Shown here: in pieces, positions 25,821-38,514 of the stretch
How positions within the stretch are numbered: the stretch's first letter is position 1
Layout: each line of letters begins with the position of its first letter
Origin: Solea solea
Lineage: Eukaryota > Chordata > Actinopteri > Pleuronectiformes > Soleidae
DNA length: 64,000 nucleotides
Direction of reading: 5' to 3'
NCBI RefSeq assembly: GCF_958295425.1
Contig: NC_081138.1
Coordinates: 25,131,733-25,195,732 of the forward strand
Notes under the pieces: model-generated
What the model saw: only the letters and a program-made list of their open reading frames with translations
Database searches by the model: none
Told to the model about the DNA's origin: nothing
Program-made: the position numbers and the translations under genes

Positions 25821-26120
25821 CATCCATCAATCTTCTACTGCTTTATCCTCCACATGAGGGTTGCAGGGGGGCTGTGCCCGTCTCAGCTATACATGGGGCG
25901 AAAAGGCGGAGTCACACCCTGGACAGGTCAGTCCATCACAGGGCCACATAGAGACAAACAACCATCCACTCTCACACTCACATCTATGGTCAATTCAGAG
26001 TGTCCCATTTGCCTAATCCTCATATTGCATGTTTTGGACTGTGGGAGGAAACTGGAGAACCTGGAAAAAAACCACGCACACATGGGGAGAACATGCAAAC
26101 TCCATGCAGAAAGGCCCATG
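25821..26120 (+). repeat. Dispersed fish repeat, the fullest copy
   Basis: Runs from 'catccatcaatcttctactg' through 'ctttatcctccacatgagg', 'ccctggacaggtcagtcc', 'atagagacaaacaaccatc', 'acatctatggtcaattcag', 'gttttggactgtgggagga' to 'gagaacatgcaaactccatg'. The other copies in this window can be ordered against it. The 123-codon frame over it is a product of the repeat, not a gene. Confidence 0.85.
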
Positions 26121-26184
26121 ATCAGCTTGAGTACTCAATGTTGCACATGTACAGGAAGAGTAGAAACATACAAAGGCAACAATG

Positions 26185-26335
26185 AAACGCAAGTAGGGAC
26201 TTCTTTCGGGGAAAGTTTGGGGTAAGTTTGGGGTCGAGGGAAGGTTTTTCCCTGGGTTATTTTGGTGGAAACACGCCATGGTTTTGCAAAATCCCGGGTA
26301 AATGAGAAAAGTTCCTGCGGTGGAAAAGCGGCTAA
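26185..26335. mobile_element. MITE-like fish element, partial
   Basis: 'aaaagttcctgcggtggaaaagcggct' ends resemble a fish MITE whose other strand begins 'gcttttccaccgcaggaac'. Direct near-repeat 'gtaagtttgggg' inside. No coding. Confidence 0.4.
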
Positions 26336-27440
26336 GGAAGAACATGCAAAAGTGAGATGTGCCAAGTTTTAGTTTTGTACTTTTAAAGCTAGGGTTTGTG
26401 AGTCTGGAATACCTAATAAGAACAGCCCAGCCAGAACTGGAAAATGATCGGTTGTGTGTATTACATTATGGCAAACAACTATTATTTACTGATGGCTATC
26501 TAGATGTGACACAGATTTCAACACAAATATGAAAAGGGCTTTAGAAACAAATGTCCAGGCTTTGAATTTATCTTAGAAAGAAGACTAATCACAATGAAGA
26601 AGTGGTGGAACTTCACAAACGCTCGAGCAAGTGGGAATTCTAATTAATCAGCAATGAACTTAACAGGAGTAGGGAGGCCACTGCTATTACCTACAATCGT
26701 GTGAGCGTATCCTATAAATGTTAATGTGTCTATCCTATAAGACCAGACTTTACTGTGGCAGGTCGTTCTTTAACTCCCCTCTGACAAAGCCGAATATTTC
26801 TTTAAGGAAGCTGCTGCTTATGTGGCAGATGATGGATACATGTTTCTAAAGTGCATGGAGAAGAGATTGCTGCTAAGCTTCTCCAGATCAATAAATGATT
26901 CCGTGCTGCAAATGAAACTGGAAACTATTTAAAGATAATGAAGAACTATTTTGTCAATAATTAGCTCTGGACATATGCTGAAAACCATAACCTTACTTTC
27001 ATCAGAAATAAGCCAAGCCGAGGAAAGTGTAATGGTTTCATTTTGACAATGATGTCATGAGCATCTCTCATTGGTTGGACCAGTAGATAAGTATTCACTT
27101 TATGATTCGGGGCAAATGCGAACGTGATAACAAGGCATGGCATCTAACAGCTGAAGCATGAAAACCATATTCTATGACAAGCAAGAAGGCATGATGCACA
27201 AACAGTCAGGTTAACTGAGCATTACCCCCCCGATATACGAGCAGCACTTAATAACAGCCAGAGTCCTGTATCAGCTTTCATTCAAAGAACATGTTCAAAC
27301 GAGGCAAGAGCATTACAGAGACTCTGGAGTGAGTGCAGTGCAGGCCGAGGACAGGCCTGACACTGTGGTTTGACTTGTTATGTAGTGAGTTATTTGTGGC
27401 CGTGTGACTGTTTTCTCTCCACTATACTTTCTGGGCTACA
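26336..27440. other. Intergenic, nothing recognised
   Basis: No gene, repeat or clear site recognised. Confidence 0.7.
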
Positions 27441-27660
27441 TGTAGCATTAGCGCAGACATTGACGTGCATGTGTACATATACGTTTGCGGGGGTAAACAG
27501 AGACGTTGCCAGTCGCGCTGTGTCTCCTCGTCTTACGTTAAACACACCGTGCCGGCGGCTGTTCGCGTAATCAGCGCACGTCACTGTCCTCTCCCCATAA
27601 TTTGCTGCCGACGTATAAAAGCGCAATTAGGTAAGCTTCCCTGCAACGTGGAGCCGCCAC
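27441..27660 (+). promoter_or_regulatory. CpG-dense patch with TATA-like box
   Basis: About 20 CpGs in roughly 200 bases within a CpG-poor desert. A plus-strand tataaaagcg is at about 27616-27625 and a donor-like AG|GTAAGC follows closely. It could be the promoter of an unknown transcript or a young, still unmethylated or less decayed insertion. No coding start is evident. Confidence 0.25.
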
Positions 27661-30284
27661 TTTCCACAAACAGAAAGCAGAAATCCAGTGATCAGAAAAC
27701 CCTTGTGAAGACCTGAGCTTTTACCCGTAGTCTTAATACATACAAGAGAATACATAATCAGTTGCTCTTTACATGTCTTCTCCCACTTGTTTACATGAAA
27801 GTCCTGCTTTCCCTCGACTGCATATATGCCTGCGTGCACTCCTGCAGCAGTCAGTCTGCGGTTTTAACCACGTGTGGTCTTTTTATACTTAGCACGCCAA
27901 GTTGTTTCAAGTTGTTGTTTTTTTATTTTTTATTTTACATTGCAGTGGGATAACATCTACAGTGGGTGCTAACATGTTAGTACATTTGCTCTTGAATGTA
28001 CGAGGTGATGACCCCAATGTATTCTAGTTTTCTTAGAAACAGCCAGTATATTTTTTTTCAAGGATCTCGTGAATATGAAGCCTTTATTTGGGGAAAAATC
28101 TGAATTGTAAGCATTCTATTAAAATACGATCATGTTCTCATAACAGTTCCGTCCATTGGTGCTCATAACTGTCCCACTTGGGAGTCTCCCTCAGAGCTGC
28201 GGTCACGAGACCTCAGGAGAGCATCTCTGCCCTGTGGCTGTTTTTACTAACCAGCAGCACCCCGTGAACGTGAACAGAGCTGGGCAGCCGCTGGTCCGAG
28301 CTCAAACGCACTCATTCCGGAGAGCAGAGAGGTGAATGCAATTTTATGAAGCCGTACACATGTCATGAGTTGTCCCACTTTCCTTTTGTGGTGTTTGTGA
28401 TGAAATTTCTCTTGCCTTTCCACTCTGTGGTGTAAGTTCTGGGTCCAGAGGCCAAATCTCTGGTGGGTAGTCATAAGTCACGTCTGGGTTTAGCACATTA
28501 CTGAGGCTGGCTGAGGTTCGCTGAGGAACCACAGCCTAATTCACCCAGCACTGTGAGGAGACGGTCCGTCTACAGCCCAGAGCCATGACCAACCAGTGGC
28601 TTTACTGTGGGGCTGCACGCCAGAGATATTATCCCCTTCCCCTTATTACTGCGTCGCCCCCACCTTCTTTTGGTTCCCTTGTATTAAGGGTTTTGTTGTT
28701 AGTTTGTTTCATGTGTGTTGATTTTCACCCTTAGCTTAATGTGTTCTTTAATGTTAATGGTTTTTTTTTTAAAATGCACTATAGTGTCACGTATTAACCC
28801 CCCGATCGTATTGCTATCCAAACAGACCGATTTAGCTGTGCTATATCTTTATCTACCACTTTAATAAACACATGTGGCAGGGTTTCACTGCCACATGACA
28901 AGTGAGATAAATGTCTGTGTGAACATTTCCCTCAAGTGCTTTACAATACTTGAAAAGATAATCCATTTCCAAGGAGAGAAAAGTGGGCGGGAGAGTTTGG
29001 GGTTTAAACAGCGCTACAATCTCTCCCGTATCGTTGCCTCGACGCAGCGTACTCTTTCCCCTGCCACTTACTGGAGATGTGTGGACGTGATAACTGAAAA
29101 TAAACATACTCTGGCCACATGTTCATACACACACACACACACACACACGTAGAAACACGCCCACGCACGGTCCTTTCAAATCATTCCCTGGTGCCACCAC
29201 AGCTACTTTACAAATAATGGCCCCCATGTGTGTTTAGGGCTCCAAGGCTGTGTGAGGCAGGGGACTGGGCTCGGTGCCCAGTCTGAAATCCTGTCAAGAT
29301 CACTGTAAATTTCTCCTCGTTTTCAGCAGCTGTAATTTAGGGGCCAGATGTGCAGGAGACTGAGGACAGATAAACAGCTTTTCCGTGCATTTACTGCACT
29401 GCATACTGTATCCATTTACCGCCGGAGAATCTTGATGTGCAGCGTACATAGGGTCATTTGTTACACCGTATGGATTTTGGGTGTCGTGTCCTGTCTGAAT
29501 TAATTAATATCTTAAAAACAATACACAGACAAACAATAATAACATGTACATTTTTTACATAGCTGCAAATAAGAAATGAATGATAGCGTCATAAAATGAT
29601 GCACGGCATCACACATTTACTACTGAGTATTGCAGAAGACAGCCATAATACGTGTCATGTGATTTGTTACTGTGGCCCAGTTTAAACACTTTTAATGACT
29701 TACATGCCCAAAAATGTAGGATGTAGACAGATGATGTCGAAAGCTTATTATAAGTTACCCCCACATAGTATTCAAAATATATTTAGAACTCAGGAGATTG
29801 GACAAGTCATGAAAAAAGGAGCAAACTAAAATAAAATATGTGTATTTGTTGGGGTTTTTCCTCAGTTTCTTTACACTCTGTCTTGTTGAAATTGTTTAAC
29901 GGTGACCAAAATAATCAAAATAAATTATGAATGAATGAAAAAAAAACGTGTTCATCAAAACATGCATTCCTGGCTTTTACTTAAACTAAAACACCACATG
30001 TGTCACAATACTTATTTGTGACACATGCGTTCGTCCTGCCACTAGTTTTCATACACTTGACAAATTCACTGTGATGTCCGTAGTGGAACTGGCAAAGTAA
30101 CCTGTGGGTTTTTACCAAGGAAAATTATATTAAATCCTGAAAACCCAACCTCTAATTGTGAATATAATGGAAGATGAAGGGACACTGTTGGACATGGTGG
30201 GAGGCCTGATGAATGTGCAGAGACTGGATATGAAGCAGAATCTCTTGTGTTTTGGCAATAACAGGCAGGAGTGCGTATGCGTGC
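27661..30284. other. Intergenic, with (CA)n and a small hairpin
   Basis: (AC)n at 29127-29148 and a perfect 12-bp hairpin at 29997-30027. Open minus-strand frames around 28250-28530 have no recognisable product. Confidence 0.65.
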
Positions 30285-30309
30285 GTGTGTGTGTGTGTGT
30301 GTGTGTGTG
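30285..30309. repeat. (GT)n microsatellite
   Basis: Near-pure GT run with one GC interruption at its start. Confidence 0.97.
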
Positions 30310-33232
30310 AAAAGTCACAATTTGTTAGTTGTGATCGGGTCATGACCCGGTGTTGCAGGTCACAGCGGATGTTAGGATCAGAGCAAGCAGCACTGTACAT
30401 ATTGTGTATATTTCTTCGTAACCTGTATAAAAATCTGTTGTGGTCACAGAAATAGCACGCAGTCACACTCAGTCGTGCACTTTCAATTTCATTTAAAGCT
30501 AATCCTGACCGTCACCCGTATAATTATTGTCTCAGAATGTCGTCCATATCAATAGAGGTCTTTATGTGCAATACTGAGTCTATATAGTAGACTCCTAATC
30601 ATCTCTTTGTCTGTGTGCATCGATGCGTGACATAACGTATAATATACCAGAGTCAACATGCACATTCCAGGACTACCCCCCACCCACCTTTTTATTTAAT
30701 TCCATCCTGCAGTGCCGCCAGTTTCAGCTCACAGCTTCTCCATACACACAAGATTAATGCTGCTTAATTAACGGCATAAAGTGACTAATTGGGGGTGCAT
30801 GTCAGAAGTATATCTGTAATTTGCACATCCGTAATGATAAGTTTCAGGAGATCCCTTGTGTCAAAACATATTTAATTGCAACGGGGATTTATAGCATTGG
30901 CTGTTAATGCCAGGGTAATTACTGATGTAAAGAGACACACGAAAACACTCAAGACCAATACACGTGCGGTGTGCTCACATTGGCGTGAATAAAGCATTCT
31001 GACATGTGGTTTTTGTGTTTAACCTCTGTGTGTACAATACAGTGTTCGTGAAATTGATTCAAACGAGCAAAAGCGGTCGCACTGGATCCAGCTCTTTACC
31101 TGAAATTATATATTAAGTCAATTCCAGAACTGTTTACCATGACCTGACCTTTGACCCATGATTAAACTCAACCCATATGTTATCAACTGTACATATGACA
31201 ACAGTCAACAGTCCCTCGTTGTGATGTCATGGCTTTAACAATAAAATGAATTATTGCAGTCAACTTGACCTCATGTTATCTTACTTAGACACGACACTGT
31301 GATTATATACACTTCCTGCCCACAGTCATTTTTACCTGTGCCACTAAATGAATACATATAAATAAGGATTTGTAACCCACACAATGATTTTTGCACATTT
31401 TCACGGATGCTAGTGCAGAGTGCACTGCACTGAGATTGGGAATAAGTTTTTACATGATGGTACGTAACAGAGTCCACGTCTACATGGGGCATCACTATAT
31501 GTGACACACATGCTAATGCGATTATTCAAAGCCTTACAGTTTTGCAAACTCGTTTTTTAAATAACATTTTGTCCAAACTAATGTTCGTGTAAGGAGGAAG
31601 AATCCAGTCTTTCCTTTCACTTTATTTGGTTGAAAAAGTCATTGTGATTCTGCAGTTGCATTGTCCAGTCTAAACAAAACTTAGTTTCATACACATACAA
31701 GTGCTGAATATTTGCTTTGTTGTGTTTGTGTGTATCCTGTAAAAAAAAAAGTGTTGTTACATTGGCCATGGCCAGACAGTCTGTGACCACACAGAGAGCA
31801 GCAGCAGGAGGTCGACACCTACCTGGTTTACAGCCTTCGGAGGAAGGAGCCTCATTTTCGTCTGGGCTTGGCTTCACTCTTTATTTTTCTGCTTATAATA
31901 CAAGCACTTATATTAGATCAGCCGGGACTGCTGCTCGATAGAAAATGCTTTATGCTTGTTAAAATAATTGCTCTCAGTTTTCCAACTCATAAAATTGCCT
32001 TTGTAATTCGGTGGGGAATGCATCTTCAGAGACAATCACTCTCATGCCACAGTGATGGCAATGGTTTTAATTAGTGGCATCGAATTTCCACAGAAATGAA
32101 TCCTAGGTGTTGCACAGAGCGCCAGTCTTATTAATTTTGCCACACTTAAAGGGGCAAACAGCAAATTCCCCCTTCACCCACACACCTTTTCAAGGGGCAA
32201 TTTCAGCATTCAGTATTCCGACTTAATCGAATTCCAATTCACTGAATACATGGATAATCATTTTTTGTGCTCCTTTGCTGTAGTTCAGAATGGAAACATG
32301 CCGTCCGGTGCCGACAGAGACCCGCTGCGCTGCTCACAAAGGCCACAGCTCAGTTAGTCCTGCTGAAGAATTCCACCTGGAATTCCTTTGTGCCATGGGG
32401 CTGTGAGCTTGTACGCTGGTTGCTACAGAGGGCTTTCACAGGCATGGACCCTTCTGGTGTAATCCTATAATCCTGCTGCACAGGGGGTGGTGTAGTCTGC
32501 TTTAATTAAGAAATGAACAGGGGGAAATAATGTTGATGAACAGTGTAGAGAAACTGAAGTAATGAGTGAAACTAGACAAAAAAATGGGTCTTCTGAGTGA
32601 GAGAGAATTGTTTTTCTTAAATTGACAGCGCATGCACATCTTTACATAAGCGCTCATCTGGACTGTGTAAGTATAAAGCAGTATAGATTTAAAACAAGTA
32701 AATTCTTAATGGCTTATTTTATTGAGGACAAGAGAAATCACAAAATAGTGCTGATACGGAATATTTTGTTTATTGTCTGGAATTTAAAGAAAGGAGCAAA
32801 ATTAAATAATGCACGCCAACTGTCTCTGGATCTGTGCTTAATGAAAAGCCTACTCTTCGATACAAATCACCTTATTTACTTATGTTCTCTCTCGCTGTGT
32901 CTGATTTAATTTCCTTCAGTTAGTCTGTATTATTGCCTCCTCTCCCGTGCTATTGATTTTGGAGAATATGGTTATTACAACATAAAAACCTGCACTCATT
33001 CATTGCACTCTCGGAAGCAGACCGAAAAGAGTAGTAACCAATCTCATCTCCAATTTACATTCCCTTCAGAATGGAAAACATTCATTTCTGTGTGGACAAT
33101 CAATACCACTTACAGAATAATTGGAGTGTTATTAATTTAGCAATATTCCTGTGTGGGTTGTGTATCACATGTGTGGGAATACACATGTGCTCTTCTACAT
33201 GAAACCATATTTAAATTATTAAACATTGATGG

Positions 33233-33234
<2 letters not shown>
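30310..33234. other. Intergenic, candidate conserved AT-rich blocks
   Basis: Blocks at 30750-30925 and 32880-33135 have dense TAAT/ATTA cores and mixed, non-repetitive sequence typical of developmental enhancers. No gene recognised. Confidence 0.5.

Positions 33235-33264
<30 letters not shown>
33235..33264. repeat. (GT)n microsatellite
   Basis: Fifteen uninterrupted GT units. Confidence 0.98.
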
Positions 33265-33268
<4 letters not shown>

Positions 33269-34849
33269 TTGTTTAATTAATCTGCCTCCTTCAAATGTTA
33301 ATCCAGCTGAGGAAACTATGAGGGTAAACTTGAACTTGGGGGAACTGTCAAAGGCCGTGAAGGCAACAGGAAGCACCTGTGGTTCTCTTGTCGCTGGCAG
33401 CCATGCTAGACCATCTCTAATTCAATCACAGAGAGACAGCAGGGCGGCTCCAGCTCTGCCTGATGGATATTGCTCCTGTCAACACCAGACCACAGATCTA
33501 TAGTTCCCCCTGTTTCAGTTTGAGTGTCTCACTTGTGTTTTCTTTAGTGAGCCCACGCACACATTTATTCCAAGCTTACAGTGTTCAAAAACTCAAAACG
33601 ATCCTCTTTCAGTAACAATCCTTTTTCTTTTACTACGTTTTAATGCACTTAGAATAATTGCATTTTCATTTCACTAAATACAAAACAAGGCTTTTATTGT
33701 GAAATGTTTGCTGTGCTGTGTAACAATGCCATGTTGTAGAATCCTTGCGTTTTATTGAGGACACAGAGTACAGTTACTTATTGACACCTTCCAAAACACA
33801 GAGCCGGCGGGAGCATCTAGTAGCGTCCGCAGCAGTCGTGCTCCTTGTGTAAATAACGGCCGCGTGCGAGAAGCAGCAGATCAGTGATACGGTCATCACA
33901 CGCTGCACATGTATTCGCTGCGACCAGAGTGTTGCTTAACAACACCGTCAACGCGGTGGCATGACTCTTTCCACATAAACTGCTCATAATTGATTGCATT
34001 TATTGTATATGAATAATATATGACTGTTATTCACGTTCATGCGGGGTTAGACTACTTGCAGCAACACCTAATTAAAAAAAAATCGTACAGTGTCAAAGGC
34101 CACGAGTTCATCCGTACTAAAATGCCTCCCTTATCACGGGACAATGTTGTAATCACATGACACACGCACAGGTTGACCCGGGCAAGTGGATTTTCTTTTT
34201 AACTGACTGATAAGATCTAATTACATTTCAAAGGTTCTCAAAGCGTGGAGCTGCAGGAGGAAACACCCGTGCCACAGTAATGATATCATAGTAGGCTGCC
34301 GTCTTCCTCTGTACAATATATTACAATAAGAAATCGTTCCGTTTGCAACGACCATAGGAAACACTAATGCTTTGATACATTTACTGTAATATTTTCTATT
34401 ATACAGCTTCACTGGCTTCATCTATCACAGACTGTCCTGGTTGACATCATCAACTTATTCACGTGGGCTCCTGGCTACGAGCATGTTCATGGCTTTAAGT
34501 ATAAATAAAATTGGAAATTCCGATCTCTCTTTTGTAACTCCTATTCATAATTGTCTCTTCTCCGATGCACTTTTTCTGCACTTTTTGTCTTGTGTTTGAA
34601 TTCAAATAAATCTCCGCACACTCGCCAGCATGGATCACATTTTATTTTAATGGTGATTAACTGCTGATTCTGTTCTCTGCTCGTCTGTCTATGGTTTTCC
34701 AGTTATCTGACCTGGTCAGAAGTTGGCAGTTTTTGATCAGTCATCTCAAATTGACCTCTAAATGTTGAGTATTATGGTGCCGTACCATGTTAAAAGTTAA
34801 CATTTTGCATAAAATCTATTGGTTAAATCTTTGGTTACCCCTATTTGTT
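33265..34849. other. Intergenic with CpG-rich patch at 33800-33960
   Basis: The patch (gagccggcgggag, aacggccgcgtgcgag, gtcaacgcggtggc) has about 16 CpGs in 160 bases. A 60-codon minus-strand frame crosses it without known motifs. Confidence 0.6.
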
Positions 34850-35165
34850 CATTATCTATGGCTGCTTATCTTTGAAGGGATGTGGGGAGATCTGGAGCCA
34901 AACCCTGGCATTGGGCTTGTACACCCTGGACATGTCACCAGCCTATCACATGACCAGCATACAAGCAATTTACACTGGATCCATTTACACTGACATTTAA
35001 ATGTACTCCAATTTAATGTCTCCAACTAACCTAATCCCAATCTGGATGTGTGTCTGGATTGTGGGATGGAACCCACACTCACATACAGTAGGGAATGGAT
35101 GTAAACTGAAACCCAGAATTCAACTCATCGTTATGAGACACCAGTGCTGACCACTGAGTTATGGC
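34850..35165 (+). repeat. Dispersed fish repeat, degenerate copy
   Basis: 'gatctggagccaaaccctgg', 'acaccctggacatgtcacc', 'cctatcacatgacc' and 'tgtctggattgtgggatgg' align in order with the fuller copy at 25821-26120. Confidence 0.7.
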
Positions 35166-35939
35166 AGCCTCACAGACCACAGTACTTTGTAATTCATAAA
35201 CCTAGGTAGTATTTTTGTTGATAAAGGAGCAAAATGGATGAAAAAAAAGTCACTCCAAAGGATGAATACTTGGCCAAAGACCTGATATACAAGTCTCATT
35301 TTATCACTTTAGTTCAGGTCTCACTATAACACAGGTTGAAGAGCCTGTGGGTTTAAAATAAAGACATTGGACTCGTGCAGGAGCCCTTGTAATTAGGTGT
35401 ACGACTACACAGGCCTATTGTAATACAACACTACATTACAACTAATTGTGAAGTCTTGCAAACCCGCAGCTAAAAGGATAATAGCTAGGCCTTAGAAAGA
35501 AACATAGTTGAGCCATGGAATAAAAGATATTTAGTCCGATTGCTCTGCTGAATACTGAAGCTAAATCAAATGTGTGTAAATTAAGAGACTGGTTAATTAC
35601 ACCGACTGTGAGTGTGAAACAGTTAATAAGAGTAAGTTTAAGACTAGATGATTCCCTGGTGAGCAGGCGGGATTACCTCTGTAATCTCTTCTGTCACATA
35701 TAGTGATGCCCCAAATCTCCCCTTGCTCTGAGGCGCATTCAGCCCGTCAAATGAAATGAAAGAGGCCTTAACGAAACACCTCCCTCCCACTCATGTAGCA
35801 CTCTCATCCACTCGCTGTTTAACATGGACTGTGCAGCCCCTGCTGAGTGAGTGTACACCGAAGCTGAGGGATCAGAGACCAGAGTGAACCTAATTCTCAT
35901 ATTCTTTGAAAGAGTGTATATGTGTGTGTGCGCTCGTGT
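35166..35939. other. Intergenic, nothing recognised
   Basis: A non-repetitive block at about 35640-35800 could be conserved; nothing else seen. Confidence 0.6.
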
Positions 35940-36490
35940 GCCTACTGAGGACCTTTTCTTGCATTAAACACTGAACTTGTCAGGACCAGCAGTCCTCATA
36001 GGGACCGATAAACCTGGTCCTACTGAGTCAGATTGTCATTTCTGAGGAACTGGTTAAGTTTAGGGCCATGATTTGAAATGTGGTTAGGTTAAGGTTAGGC
36101 ATTAACTAGTTATGCTTACAGTTAGGAATGACTCTCTGGTTCGGCTGTTCAAATGTAAGGAAGTCAATGAGAGTCCTTAAATGGATGGCTGAGTGAACAT
36201 AGTGTAATGATATTAAGGTGAGGATGATTTAAGATTTCAGGCAGGGTAAAAGAAGGATTTGTGCTGTTCCTCTACATTTTTGAAGCATCTTTGGGACTTT
36301 TTCTGGTGTCAACACTGACCTTCAGGAACAGAACTATTGGAGACCAAACCCTGGTCTAATTAAGGCAGAACCTCATTTCTGAGAATCTGAAATGCATTTA
36401 GGTTAGGTTTAGGCATTATTACACTGGTAATGATTAAGGTTAAAGATAAGGCTTTGGTTAGGCTGTGCAAATGAATGGAAGTCAGGAAAA
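35940..36490. repeat. Two diverged copies of a GGTTAGG-rich fish repeat
   Basis: Copy one (about 35990-36180) has 'ctcatagggaccgataaacc', 'aggttaaggttaggcatta', 'ggaagtcaatgagagtcctt'. Copy two (about 36310-36495) has 'aggttaggtttaggcattat', 'ggttaggctgtgcaaatgaa' and 'ggaagtcaggaaaaggtctt'. Same order and spacing, so a tandem duplication or two adjacent insertions. Confidence 0.65.
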
Positions 36491-37929
36491 GGTCTTAGCA
36501 AAAATAATAGAGCATCACCAAAGATTGCAACTAAAGAAATGTGATAGCACTGTAGCGGTACGCTAATACACTGACCAATCCCCACATGGAGTAAAGGGAC
36601 TGAGGATAGGAACCCTGTTTCTCTTATGCATTATCATAAATCATAGTAGGCCTATTTATTCATTCAATACCACACTGTCCCCCAGGACCATAATCTGTTT
36701 ACAGGAGCAATGCAGCTTTGCATAGTACTTTCAAATCCATACCAAATGCATTTTTAATTGGTAAATAAATGCAAAATACATGCTAACAGGCAATTGTAGC
36801 GGTGCTCCTGAATGCTTAAATATGGTTCTAAGCATGATGTTCACATTATGGATTTTGCATCACCATGTGTTTCCAAGGTGATTTATAATCAGCCGAGTAT
36901 CCACTCATGTTGTAAAATAATGGGAGAACCACTCTTGGTCCGAGCAATGACTTCATCACACTTCAACATGAATATTGAAGATTTCACCACATCTCTGAAG
37001 GCAAATGCACATAAATTATGTCTCTAAGCAACTTTATTTATTTTCCTTGGTCATAAACGAGTCCTAACTCGTCCTGCGCGTTAGCAACACTGAGTATCGT
37101 ATGAAACAAACAACACGGGCAGGTCCTTCATTAATGTTTTTTTTTTTTCCTGCAATGACTGGGTTAATTATTTTTTAGTAGTACCAAGCGCATGCTTTCG
37201 AATGTGAGAAATCAAAGGTCAAGGCACAGAAGCATGTGTGCGAGCACATGATTCTGTTACAGGTTTAGGGCGTAACGATCATAAACACTTGTTTGATTGC
37301 ACAACCGTTTCTGAAGCGTGGTTGGCTCATGACGTTTTCGGGAAAAAGGGAAACCAACCTGATACATCAAGTAAGTGTCTTTTCGAAGTGTATTCCAACT
37401 TTCTACTTCATTCTCCCGAACATTCACAATGCTGATTAAACAACGTGGCCTATAACTGCAAATGTCGTCACCTATTTTTTTTAACTGTAAATGAGATTTG
37501 CTGCAAAAATAATGCAAATAAATATGCACGCAGTATTTATTCAGGATGCAGCTATCTTTATACGAGCCAGTTTAAGGGGCTATTCAATTTATGGACATAA
37601 TGACTTTACAGCAATGTGTTACTATTATGGAACCATAACACTCTCCTGGCAATAATCTTGGCTGTCCTCCAAGAGGATACAGTTTCTGTGAATTAGGTCC
37701 AAAGTTGAAACATTGCCTTTTATTACTCTAATGATGGTAAAATGAAGATGGAGGCAGGATTGTGTGATCGGGCAGTAGTTTAGCAGCATGTTTTTATTAA
37801 TAGTAAGAAACTGAACTGTAACTTTCACACATGTATGCAATGAAGCCTCTGTATGTTACATTGTTGAATGAGAAAATACAGAAAACTGATTTTTTTAAGG
37901 TATGGCCACAATTCCAACAGGTACATTTT
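36491..37929. other. Intergenic, nothing recognised
   Basis: T run at 37138-37148. No gene recognised. Confidence 0.7.
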
Positions 37930-38505
37930 TAAATAGTGATGCACCCATCATGCCTAGTGCCTACTGTACAAGCCTGTGGGGGCAGTGCTATGATCTGGGG
38001 TTGCTGCAGTTGCTCAGGTCTAGGTTCAGCAACATTATGTGCCCAAAGAATGAGGTCAGCTGACTACCTGAAAAAATCCATTGATGGAATAATCTGGTAA
38101 TTCCGTAAATGACCAGATTATTCCATCAATGGATTTTTTTCTTCTCTGATGGCACGGGCATATTCCAAGATGACAATGCCAGGATTCATCGGGCTCAAAT
38201 TGTGAAAGCGGTTGAGGGAGCACGAGACACCACAGAGTCCAGACCTTAACCCCATTGATAATCTTTGGGATGTGCTGGAGAAGGCTTTACGCAGTGGTGC
38301 GACACTCCCATCATCAATAAGATATTGGTGAAAAATGAATGCAACACAGGTCGGAAATAAATCTTGTGACATTCCAGAAGTTTATCGAAACAATGCCACA
38401 GCGAATGAGTGCCGTAATCAAAGCTAAAGGTGGTCCAACAACATATTAGAGTATGTGTTTTTTTAGGTGGTGACTTTTTTTTTGGTCAGGAAGCGTATTT
38501 AGAAA
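37930..38505 (+). pseudogene. Tc1-like transposase remnant, 5'-truncated
   Basis: Matches the 3' half of a fish Tc1-family element. The frame containing [17 protein letters not shown] is the conserved DDE-region motif, followed by sequence down to the T-rich end 'ttttggtcaggaagcg'. The DNA-binding N-terminal half is absent. Frames are broken by indels and by an inserted inverted copy at 38071-38111. Not functional. Confidence 0.92.
38071..38139. repeat. Perfect 28-bp inverted duplication inside Tc1 remnant
   Basis: Left arm 38071-38098 and right arm 38112-38139 are exact reverse complements, with a 13-base spacer (aattccgtaaatg). The right arm is normal Tc1 sequence; the left arm is extra. 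Confidence 0.97.
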
Positions 38506-38514
38506 ATTCACGGT

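Noticed and set aside
25854..26225. 123-codon plus-strand open frame and overlapping frames on the minus strand
   Set aside because: It lies in a dispersed repeat and a MITE-like fragment; frames are repeat by-products.
28247..28532. Minus-strand open frames containing YDYPPEIWPLDPELTPQ
   Set aside because: Pro-rich and intriguing, but no family match, weak splice context and no neighbouring exons.
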